Origin: Hydractinia symbiolongicarpus
Taxonomy: Eukaryota; Cnidaria; Hydrozoa; Anthoathecata; Hydractiniidae
Length of the DNA stretch: 64,000 bases
Assembly: GCF_029227915.1 (NCBI RefSeq)
Contig: NC_079888.1
Location: 20,316,001 to 20,380,000, forward strand
Direction of reading: 5' to 3'
The notes under the pieces are model-generated. The model had not been told where the DNA came from, did no database searches, and worked only from the letters and a program-made list of their open reading frames with translations. A program made the position numbers and the translations under genes. Every line of letters starts with the position of its first letter. The stretch's first letter is position 1. This document shows positions 10,241 through 18,700 of the stretch, one piece after another.

Positions 10241-11735
10241 TTATGATAAAAAAAACTCATTTTTTTATTGTGGGACCAATCCTAGCCATTATCGCGCGCT
10301 GAGGAAATAGCGACAGTTTCAAAAACTACATTTCATTGACTTTCTAACGGTGTCAGTCCGTTTGAGTTTCAACGGTTGTGTCACATATTCGTACCAATAT
10401 GTATTTAGCGATAATTTTCTGATATTACTAGGTTGCATCGCTTTTAACAATGAAACGATTGACTGTGGGACTTAATTGAGCTAACTTTGGACTGTGACCT
10501 GATAAATGTGATAAATGAGATAATTGGACTCCAAGAAATAACATTCGTGTTAACTTGACGTGATTGCCGGAACTCAGCGATTACACTGGGCACTGTGGTA
10601 GCGCTTCATTTAAAAATTAAGCTAAAAAAAGTCATTTTTTTACTGTGGGACCTATCCTAGCCGTTAGCGCGCGTTGAAGAAAAAGCGACAGTTTTAAGAA
10701 CTACATTTCATTGACTTTCTAACGGTGTCAGTCCTTTTGAGTTACAACGGTTGGGTCACATAATCGTACCAACATGTATTTAGCGATATTTATCTGATAT
10801 TACTAGGTTGCATCGCTTTTAACTATGAAACGATTGACTGTGGGACTTAATTGAGCTAACTTTGGACTGTCACCTGATAAATGTGATAAAAGAGACAATT
10901 GGACTCCAAGAAAAAACATTCTTCTTAATTTGACATGATTGCCGAAACTCAGCGATTACACTGGGCTTTGTGGTTGCGCTTCATTTAAGAATTATGATAA
11001 AAAAAAGTCATTTTTTTATTGTGGGACCAATCCTAGCCATTATCGCGCGCTGAGGAAATAGCGACAGTTTCAAAAACTACATTTCATTGACTTTCTAACG
11101 GTGTCAGTCCGTTTGAGTTTCAACGGTTGTGTCACATATTCGTACCAATATGTATTTAGCGATATTTTTCTGATATTACTAGGTTGCATCGCTTTTAACA
11201 ATGAAACGATTGACTGTGGGACTTAATTGAGCTAACTTTGGACTGTGACCTGATAAATGTGATAAATGAGACAATTGGACTCCAAGAAATAACATTCTTG
11301 TTAACTTGACGTGATTGCCGGAACTCAGCGATTACACTGGGCACTGTGGTAGCGCTTCATTTAAAAATTAAGCTAAAAAAAGTCATTTTTTTACTGTGGG
11401 ACCTATCCTAGCCGTTAGCGCGCGTTGAAGAAAAAGCGACAGTTTTAAGAACTACATTTCATTGACTTTCTAACGGTGTCAGTCCTTTTGAGTTACAACG
11501 GTTGGGTCACATAATCGTACCAACATGTATTTAGCGATATTTATCTGATATTACTAGGTTGCATCGCTTTTAACTATGAAACGATTGACTGTGGGACTTA
11601 ATTGAGCTAACTTTGGACTGTCACCTGATAAATGTGATAAAAGAGACAATTGGACTCCAAGAAAAAACATTCTTCTTAATTTGACATGATTGCCGAAACT
11701 CAGCGATTACACTGGGCTTTGTGGTTGCGCTTCAT
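10241..11735 (+). repeat. Tandem duplication of a satellite dimer (about 0.75 kb)
   Basis: The dimer covering about 10241-10985 is repeated in 10986-11735. Both copies contain the rare ACCAATATG (near 10396 and 11147), CATAATCGTACC in the second monomer, TTTATCTGATATT and CTTTGTGGTTGCGC (10965 and about 11715). The 3' flank of copy 2 has this dimer once only, so the doubling came after the element-plus-flank duplication or was lost on the other side. Confidence 0.8.
11375..11392. repeat. Representative per-monomer hairpin: A-run, GTCA, T-run
   Basis: AAAAAAAGTCATTTTTTT has seven A, four loop bases and seven T. It is present in nearly every monomer, with the A-run varying from about five to eight and the T-run from about six to eight. 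It is the most length-variable part of the monomer. It may act as an A-tract bend or cruciform; a transcript from the + strand would meet a T-run usable as a Pol III stop, but nothing here shows transcription. Confidence 0.7.
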
Positions 11736-12652
11736 TTAAGAATTATGATAAAAAAAGTCATTTTTTTATTGTGGGATCAATCCTAGCCATTATTGCGCGC
11801 TGAGGAAATAGCGACAGTTTCAAAAACTACATTTCATTGACTTTCTAACGGTGTCAGTCCGTTTGAGTTACAACGGTTGTCTCACATATTCGTACCAACA
11901 TGTATTTAGCGATATTTTTTTGATATTACTAGGTTGCATCGCTTTTAACAATGAAACGTTGACTGTGGGACTTAATTGAACTAACTTTGGACTGTAACCT
12001 GATAAATGTGATAAATGAGACAATTGGACTCCAAGAAATAACATTCTTCTTAATTTGACGTGATTGCCGGAACTCAGCGACTACACTGGGCTCTGTGGTA
12101 GCGCTTCATTTAAGAATTAAGATAAAAAAGTCGTTTTTTTATTGTGGGACCAATCCTACCCGTTATCGCGCGCTAAAGAAATAGCGACAGTTTCAAAAAC
12201 TACATTTCATTGACTTTCTAACGGTGTCAGTCCGTTTGGGTTACAACGGTTGGGTAACATATTCGTACCAACATGTATTTAGCGATATTTAACTGATATT
12301 ACTAGGTTGCATCGCTTTTAACGGTGAAACGATTGACTGTGGGACTTAATTGAACTAACTTTGGACTGTGACCTGTGAAATGTGATAATTGAGACAATTG
12401 GACTCCAAGAAATAACATACTTCTTATTTGACGTGATTGCCGGAACTCAGCGATTACACTGGGCGCTGTGGTAGCGCTTCATTTAAGAGTTTAGATAAAT
12501 AAGTCATTTTTTACTGTGGGACCAATCCTATCCGTTATCGCGCGCTGAAGAAATAGCGATAGTTTCGAAAACTACATTTCATTGACTTTCTAACGGTGTC
12601 AGCCCATTTGAGTTACAACGGTTGGGTCACATATTCGTACCAACATGTATTT

Positions 12653-12686
12653 AGCGATATTTTTCTATTATTACTAGGTTGCATCG
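12653..12686 (+). repeat. Left copy of a 34-bp satellite duplication flanking element copy 2 (candidate long target-site duplication)
   Basis: The 34 bp before the element, from AGCGATATTTTTCT to TTGCATCG, are repeated directly after its tail at 17061-17094 with two adjacent mismatches (CTAT against CTGA). The next bases on the right side (CTTTT) continue the monomer. This is the pattern of a target-site duplication, though unusually long and not identical. Later exchange with neighbouring monomers could explain the mismatches, or the register shift could come from a rearrangement. Confidence 0.55.
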
Positions 12687-12690
12687 TAAC

Positions 12691-13287
12691 ATGCTTGATA
12701 TGGCGGACATGGACACGGATACGGAGCGTGTTATGAGAAATCATATTCGAGATTTGTTAAATCCTGACGAATTTGAGTTAATGTGGAATGAAAATGATTG
12801 TGCTGTAGACTCAGAGAAATTCATAGATGATAAATATGAAGAGATAAGGTATGAAAAGTTGAAATCTGAATTATTTGCGGATCTGAATGAATCTCTGAAA
12901 GATATCATAAAAATGGAAATTCGTAAATTGAGGCGTGGTTATACTCCATTATTGGACGACGAAAGTAATATTTCAACACAACGAAGTTATATTAAATCAC
13001 TCCAAGACCAAATTAAATTTTTGAAGGAAGAGGTGAGCTCAAAAAATAATATTATAGATTTGTTTATACAGAAATCACTAATGCATGACGAGCGTTGTAG
13101 CTCTTCACAAGATACTTGTATTAATTTTTTACATCACAAACAATTACCGCAAAACTCCCAAAACAATTATACGGAATCATTATCCTCTAATCATACTGAC
13201 AATGAACATTTAAAGATTTACAAAACGATTCAATTAAGTCTGATGGTTGTATTGAAACAAACATTGAAAACCAATTACAGTCTATAA
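12691..13287 (+). pseudogene. ORF1 N-terminal part, copy 2 (acidic region and coiled coil)
   Basis: I place the start at the ATG at 12691 (MLDMADMD); the open frame reaches back to a TTG in the satellite at 12679, which is not part of the gene. The N-terminal half is acidic and Asp/Glu-rich. Residues about 103-130 (SLQDQIKFLKEEVSSKNNII) have a heptad-like pattern that fits a coiled coil for ORF1p self-association. After about 13200-13220 this frame becomes unlike the family and stops at 13285-13287, while the frame used by the downstream esterase-like part is already open and sensible from about 13209. A one-base indel near 13210 is therefore the likely lesion. ORF1 proteins of these elements bind RNA and chaperone reverse transcription; that role is family knowledge, not shown here. 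Confidence 0.8.
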
Positions 13288-13316
13288 GAAAAAAGAAGCA
13301 CGAAGAGTTTAATGCG

Positions 13317-13946
13317 ATGCAAGAAATTACCGTCAAAAGCAGAAAACAACGTCTACAAAAATTAGCCGGTTATAAAATAGAATCCCGTCCTAGCCATTTA
13401 AATACATCAATTGAATCGGATACCGAGAAAGTTGATTGTGATAATGATGTTACATATATATTGGGAGATTCCATAATAAAAGATGTTAAAGAGTGGAAGC
13501 TTGGGAATCAATTCAACGATAAGACAAAAGTTATTGTTAAACCATTCTCCGGAGCAAAAATAGACGCGATGAATCATCATGTGATCCCCTCACTAAAACA
13601 AAAGCTTAATAGAGTTATTTTGCATGTCGGTACAAACGACATACCATCTAAAAAGACTCATCATCAAATCTGCAATGATATTTTGTCTCTGGCTTTGAAA
13701 ATGAGTGATAAAACCAATGTTATCATATCAGGAATCATTGAACGCGAAGACAGATATAATGTAAAGGTCAAAGCGGTAAACGAGCTACTTAAATCAAAAT
13801 GCCAGGAGCGAAACATTTGTTTTATTACTCATACTATATCTCCAAAACTTCATCTAAACCGAAGTAATCTTCATCTGAATCGAAAAGGAACCTTGTTGCT
13901 ATCCCAAAAATTTGTTGACACACTAAAGAAATATCAAAATGAATGA
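13317..13946 (+). pseudogene. ORF1 C-terminal part, copy 2: SGNH-hydrolase-like (esterase) domain
   Basis: This part of 209 codons from the first ATG (homologous reading extends back to about 13209) carries SGNH blocks: ILGDSI with the nucleophile Ser52, KPFSGAK with Gly79, LHVGTND with Asn107, and SNLHLNRKG with His186. The Asp usually three residues before the His is Ser183 here, so activity is uncertain even in the intact protein. Esterase-like ORF1 domains are known in CR1 and L2-type elements, where lipid or membrane binding has been proposed. The TGA stop at 13944-13946 is in the same frame as the ORF2 ATG at 13968, with no stop in between. I classify it as part of a pseudogene because of the upstream frameshift. 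Confidence 0.85.
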
Positions 13947-13967
13947 AATGTAGTCTACAACGATGAC

Positions 13968-15950
13968 ATGAATGTGAATGACAGTCAAAACCTTTCCAAT
14001 ACTTTACCTTCTTTGAGAAATTTACGAATAAAAAATCCTAAGAATGTTATTATTGCCCACGTGAATATCAACTCAATACGAAATAAATTTGACTTCCTGA
14101 AAGAGTTTGTGGAAAACAACATCGATATTCTCTGCATATGTGAAACAAAAGTAGATTCATCTTTCCCGGTAGGTCAATTTGACATGCCTGGATTCAAGCT
14201 CCCCTTTCGCCGTGACCGGGATAAAAATGGTGGAGGTTTGATGATCTTTGCAAATGAAAATCTTCTTACTAAAGAACTGACTTCATTCAAGGTACAGAAT
14301 GGAATAGAACTGATTACGTTGGAGATAAACCTAAGGAAGAAGAAGTACCTATTGCTATACACTTATCGTCCACCGTCACAATGCACACACTTTTTCCTCT
14401 CAAATATCACGAATCCACTTAATTTTCACATGAGACATTACTCAAACATTATCGTAATGGGCGATTTTAACCTGGAGCCAGATAGTGATGAAATGTCAGA
14501 GTTTATGAGTGCCTTCGATTTGTCTAATCTAATAAAAGAAAAAACATGTTTTAAATCAGCATCAAATCCCTTATGTATTGATCTGATTTTAACTAATATT
14601 GGAAGGACGTTTAAACACACAAGTACTATCGAAACTGGTCTTTCAGATTTTCACAGAATGGTGCTAACTGTTATGAAAACTACTTATGTAAAAGCTCCAC
14701 CGAAAGTTGTGAATTATCGTGACTACTCTCATTTTAATAAAGAGATATTTATATCAGAATTGACCAACAGGATGCAAAATATAACCACGTATGAACAATT
14801 TAATAACACTTTCAAAAATATATTAGATAATCATATGCCACTTAAAAAGAAAATCTTGCGATCGAATAATAAACCATTTATGAACAAGGATTTGCGAAAG
14901 GCTATCATGCTGCGTTCCAGACTACGCAATAAATCGATATCATTTCCTTCAGCTGAAAACATCAAGCAGTATAAATTACAACGAAATCTTTGTGTCAAGC
15001 TGTCGAGAAAGGTCAAATTTACTTACTATTCAAACCTTAATACTAAGAAGATAACAGATAACAAATGTTTTTGGCGTACTGTGAAGCCATTTGTCAGTGA
15101 TGATTCATCAAACCAAAAGAAAATCATTCTTATCGAAAATGAGTGTATTATCTCGAGTGATGAAGACATAACAGATATCTTCAACTCTTATTTTCAAAAG
15201 GTTGTCAGTTCATTGAAGTTATATCGATGGCCTGATGTTTCAACAGATTCACATGATTACGTTCTGAATGCTATTTATAAATACGAATTACATCCGAGTA
15301 TCCAAAAAATCAATGAGAGATATAACCATATTGCGAGATTCGAATTTAGTCCAACAACGGGAAGTGAAATGTGGGAAGAAATGAAGAAATTAGATGAATC
15401 CAAATCAAATGTTGCTGGTGATATTCCGAGTAGAATTTTGAAAGATTATTATAGTTTATATTATCAAAGTCTCGTCAGCATATTTAACAACACCGTTATT
15501 AAGGATTCTGAATTTCCAAATGAGTTAAAATGTGCCGAAGTCTGTCCAATTTTTAAAAAAGGCGATCCATCAGCTAAAGAAAATTTTCGACCTATAAGTA
15601 TTTTGCCTGTGGTCTTTAAAATATTTGAAAAGCTTCTATATAAACAACTTATGGGTTTTTTCTGTGATAAACTATCTCCGTATTTATGTGGTTTCCGAAA
15701 GGGCTTTAGTACTCAACAATCTCTCTTGCGTATGTTCTCGAAAGTGCGAGGAGCATTAGATGCCAAACAAAAAGTTGGAGCTATCTTTATGGATCTATCA
15801 AAAGCCTTTGACTGTATTAGCCATGATCTTCTCATAGCGAAGTTATATGCCTATGGTTTAAGTTTTTCGGCTTTAAAACTTGTGGCTAGCTATCTGAAAA
15901 ATAGGAAGCAACGTATCAGACTGGCAAACTCTTTTAGCGAATGGCTTTAA
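13968..15950 (+). pseudogene. ORF2 main part, copy 2: endonuclease plus N-terminal half of reverse transcriptase
   Basis: This is the longest open frame in the window (660 codons). Endonuclease motifs are at the same positions as in copy 1 (Asn33, Glu59, YRPP 133-136, GDFN 165-168, SDFH 226-229), with no stop between endonuclease and RT. RT blocks FRPISILP (about residue 540), GFRKGFSTQQS (about 575) and MDLSKAFD (about 610) follow. The frame ends at a TAA (15948-15950) where copy 1 has GAA (Glu), so the stop is a nonsense mutation private to this copy. It removes GVPQGS, YADD and the thumb, and no active polymerase can be made. The start ATG lies 21 nt after the ORF1 stop. Confidence 0.92.
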
Positions 15951-16103
15951 ATGACTTTCGGTGTCCCTCAAGGATCTGTGCTAGGACCTCTCCTTTTCAA
16001 CATCTTTTTGAATGATTTTTTATCTTTTGTCACCAGCGATATATGCAATTATGCTGACGATAACACGATTTATGTTATAGGAAAATATTTTGTACGAGCT
16101 TGA
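15951..16103 (+). pseudogene. ORF2 fragment, copy 2: RT palm with GVPQGS and YADD
   Basis: After the private stop the same frame continues for 50 codons to the next stop at 16101-16103. It contains GVPQGSVLGPLLFN (about 15957-16000) and the catalytic YADD box at 16050-16061. The fragment ends at the same post-YADD frameshift as copy 1. Confidence 0.88.
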
Positions 16104-16896
16104 AAATGAGATGAGAACTGTCTCAACATGGTTTAGGTTAAACTGCTTACAACTGAATGAAAGGAAGTGTCATTTTATGTTTTTCGGTAGCAACACACAA
16201 TGTTTTCTACAAGTTAATATCAATGGAACAGCTGTGCAATGCTCTTCGAAGGAAAAACTTCTTGGTATTACAATAGATAATATGTTGACTTTTAGCAAAC
16301 ACGTTAAAGATTTGTGCAAGAAAGCAAGCAATCTATTAAATGCTCTTGTTAGATTATCACCGTATATGGATCAACAAAAATTATATCTCATATTAAATTC
16401 TTTTATTTTATCTCAGTTTGGTTACTGTCCTTTACTTTGGATGTTTTGTAACCGTACTACTAACAATTCCATCAATAGAATCCATAGTAGAGCCCTTCGT
16501 GTAATAACTAATGATTATAGCTCTTCATTTCAAGACCTATTGGATAAAACTGGAACTGTTAGTGTACATCACCGTAATTTGATTATTTTGTTAAAGGAAT
16601 TATATAAAGTCAAAAATAATACCAATCCTGATATTATGTCCGAAGTATTTATTCTTAACAAAAATAGGTACTCGAATCGTATTAATTCAGAGTTTTTTCG
16701 AGGTAGAGCACAAACTGTAAAATATGGCTTGGAAACTGTAACCTTCAGAGGACCGCAGCTATGGGCAACTCTACCAAAATCTATTCAAGAAGCGCCATGC
16801 ATTTCAACGTTTGTATGTTGTCTAAAAAAATGGAAAGGCTTAACTTGTCAGTGTCGTCTTTGTAGATTGTATATTTACAATTTAGGATACATATAG
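16090..16896 (+). pseudogene. ORF2 C-terminal part, copy 2: RT thumb and Cys-rich tail
   Basis: This 268-codon stretch is in the third frame relative to the palm, with a TTG at 16090 that is internal to the gene (first ATG at 16111). It is the counterpart of 9058-9864 in copy 1 with about 1 percent nucleotide differences. Motifs are KLLGITIDN, KKASNLLNAL, SQFGYCPLLWMF, HSRALRVI, GPQLWATLP and the final CQCRLCRLYI. Where the copies differ, this one often keeps the more usual residue (KKASNL here against KKPSNQ, FRGRAQ against FRIRAQ), so copy 1 has drifted more in this part. Confidence 0.9.
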
Positions 16897-17060
16897 AAAT
16901 AAGATCACCTTTTGAGGTTAAATTCTTTTTAGTTTATTTATTATTTTTAATTTATATTTGTTAGTTACATGAAGTCGATTTTAATTAGTCAGTTTTTTTA
17001 AATATGACTATTTTTATTGTATTTTCGACAATAAATAATGTGAAATAAAAAAAAAAATAA
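16897..17060 (+). other. 3' UTR and A-rich tail of copy 2
   Basis: These 164 bp are almost identical to the copy 1 tail region. A possible polyadenylation signal AATAAA is at 17030-17035 and the element ends in ten A, one T and three A, directly followed by the satellite AGCGATATTT. Confidence 0.85.
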
Positions 17061-17094
17061 AAGCGATATTTTTCTGATATTACTAGGTTGCATC
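17061..17094 (+). repeat. Right copy of the 34-bp satellite duplication flanking element copy 2
   Basis: This is the partner of 12653-12686, with two mismatches. It begins with AGCGAT and ends with ATCG of an ATCGCT, that is, within the two arms of a short inverted repeat carried by the satellite monomer. Confidence 0.55.
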
Positions 17095-17096
17095 GC
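17061..17096. repeat. Representative monomer inverted repeat AGCGAT ... ATCGCT
   Basis: AGCGAT at 17061-17066 and ATCGCT at 17091-17096 form a perfect 6-bp inverted repeat with a 24-nt AT-rich spacer. The pair is present in most monomers of the window. Its left arm is where both element copies have their 3' junction. A 6-bp stem with this spacer is weak as a hairpin, so it may matter only as a duplicated recognition motif. Confidence 0.6.
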
Positions 17097-18065
17097 TTTT
17101 AACTATGAAACGATTGACTGCGGGACTTAATTGAGCTAACTTTGGACTGTCACCTGATAAATGTGATAAAAGAGACAATTGGATTCCAAGAAATAACATT
17201 CTTCTTAATTTGACATGATTGCCGAAACTCAGCGATTACACTGGGCTCTGTGGTAGCGCTTCATTTAAGAATTATGATAAAAAAAGTCATTTTTTTATTG
17301 TGGGACCAATCCTAGCCATTATCGCGCGCTGAGGAAATAGCGACAGTTTCAAAAACTACATTTCATTGACTTTCTAACGGTGTCAGTCCGTTTGAGTTTC
17401 AACGGTTGTGTCACATATTCGTACCAATATGTATTTAGCGATATTTTTCTGATATTACTAGGTTGCATCGCTTTTAACAATGAAACGATTGACTGTGGGA
17501 CTTAATTGAGCTAACTTTGGACTGTGACCTGATAAATGTGATAAATGAGACAATTGGACTCCAAGAAATAACATTCTTGTTAACTTGACGTGATTGCCGG
17601 AACTCAGCGATTACACTGGGCACTGTGGTAGCGCTTCATTTAAAAATTAAGCTAAAAAAAGTCATTTTTTTACTGAGGGACCTATCCTAGCCGTTAGCGC
17701 GCGTTGAAGAAAAAGCGACAGTTTTAAGAACTACATTTCATTGACTTTCTAACGGTGTCAGTCCTTTTGAGTTACAACGGTTGGGTCACATAATCGTACC
17801 AACATGTATTTAGCGATATTTATCTGATATTACTAGGTTGCATCGCTTTTAACTATGAAACGATTGACTGTGGGACTTAATTGAGCTAACTTTGGACTGT
17901 CACCTGATAAATGTGATAAAAGAGACAATTGGACTCCAAGAAAAAACATTCTTCTTAATTTGACATGATTGCCGAAACTCAGCGATTACACTGGGCTTTG
18001 TGGTTGCGCTTCATTTAAGAATTATGATAAAAAAAGTCATTTTTTTATTGTGGGACCAATCCTAC

Positions 18066-18700
18066 CCGTTATCGCGCGCTGAAGAAATAGCGACAGTTTC
18101 AAAAACTACATTTCATTGACTTTCTAACGGTGTCAGTCCGTTTGGGTTACAACGGTTGTGTAACATATTCGTACCAACATGTATTTAGCGATACTTTTCT
18201 GATATTACTAGGTTGCATGGCTTTTAACAATGAAACGAGTGACTGTGGGACTTAATTGAGCTAACTTTTGACTGTGACCTGATAAATGTGATAAATGAGA
18301 CAAGTGGAATCAAAGAAATAACATTCTTGTTAACTTGACGTGATTGCCGGAACTCAGCGATTACACTGGGCACTGTGGTATCGCTTCATTTAAAAATTAA
18401 GCTAAAAAAAGTCATTTTTTTTACTGTGGGACCTATCCTAGCCGTTAGCGCGCGTTGAAGAAAAAGCGACAGTTTCAAAAACTACATTTCATTAACTTTC
18501 TAACGGTGTCAGTCCGTTTGAGTTACAACGGTTGAGGCACATATTCGTACCAACATGTATTTAGCGATATTTTTCTGATATTACTAGGTTGCATCGCTTT
18601 TAACTATGAAACCATTGACTGTGGGACTTAATTGAGCTAACTTTGGACTGTCACCTGATAAATGTGATAAATGAAACAATTGGACTCCAAGAAAAAACAT
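18066..18700 (+). repeat. Satellite segment matching 4.49-5.16 kb of block A
   Basis: Private variants shared with block A are AACGAGTGACTGTGG (4677 and 18235), AAGTGGAATCAAAG and GGTTGAGGCACATATTCG (4972 and 18532). The segment lies directly beyond the right end of the element-plus-flank duplication, so the array returns to a block A lineage here. Confidence 0.75.

Larger units (their letters stand above)
10031..12686 (+). repeat. Satellite array block B between the two element copies
   Basis: About seven 373-bp monomers, with no gene. The first kilobase (10031-11035) matches the 3' flank of copy 2 (17061-18065), including the private variants GACTGCGGG (10085 region) and ACCAATATG (10396 region). 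The last 0.7 kb (about 11990-12686) instead matches the block A subtype with TTTAACTGATATT, GATAATTGAG, CAGCCCATTTG and TTCTATTATTAC. The block is therefore a mosaic of two satellite lineages. Confidence 0.95.
12687..17060 (+). mobile_element. CR1-like non-LTR retrotransposon, copy 2 (longer copy, inactive)
   Basis: This 4374-bp insertion has ORF1 (broken by a frameshift), a 21-nt gap, ORF2 (broken by a stop and a frameshift), a short 3' UTR and an A-rich tail. ORF1 begins only about 4 bp inside the element, so there is no 5' UTR to speak of and the 5' end is probably truncated. The flanking satellite changes subtype across the element: the left side has the CAGCCCA / CTATTATTAC monomer and the right side the GACTGCGGG monomer. 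It shares its 3' junction, ORF2 frameshift and 1 kb of right flank with copy 1. Confidence 0.94.
17061..18065 (+). repeat. 3' satellite flank of copy 2, duplicated from or to 10031-11035
   Basis: About 2.7 monomers match the flank of copy 1 at an offset of 7030 bp. I counted about ten differences in about 1 kb by eye, similar to the divergence of the element itself. Both sides carry GACTGCGGG and ACCAATATG, which are otherwise absent from the window apart from the local dimer duplicate. The match ends near 18065, where this side reads CCTACCCGTT and the other CCTAGCCATT. Confidence 0.88.

Noticed and set aside
12679-12690. Extension of ORF1 upstream to a TTG at 12679
   Set aside because: Those bases are satellite (GTTGCATCG); the element begins at about 12687 and the first plausible start is the ATG at 12691.
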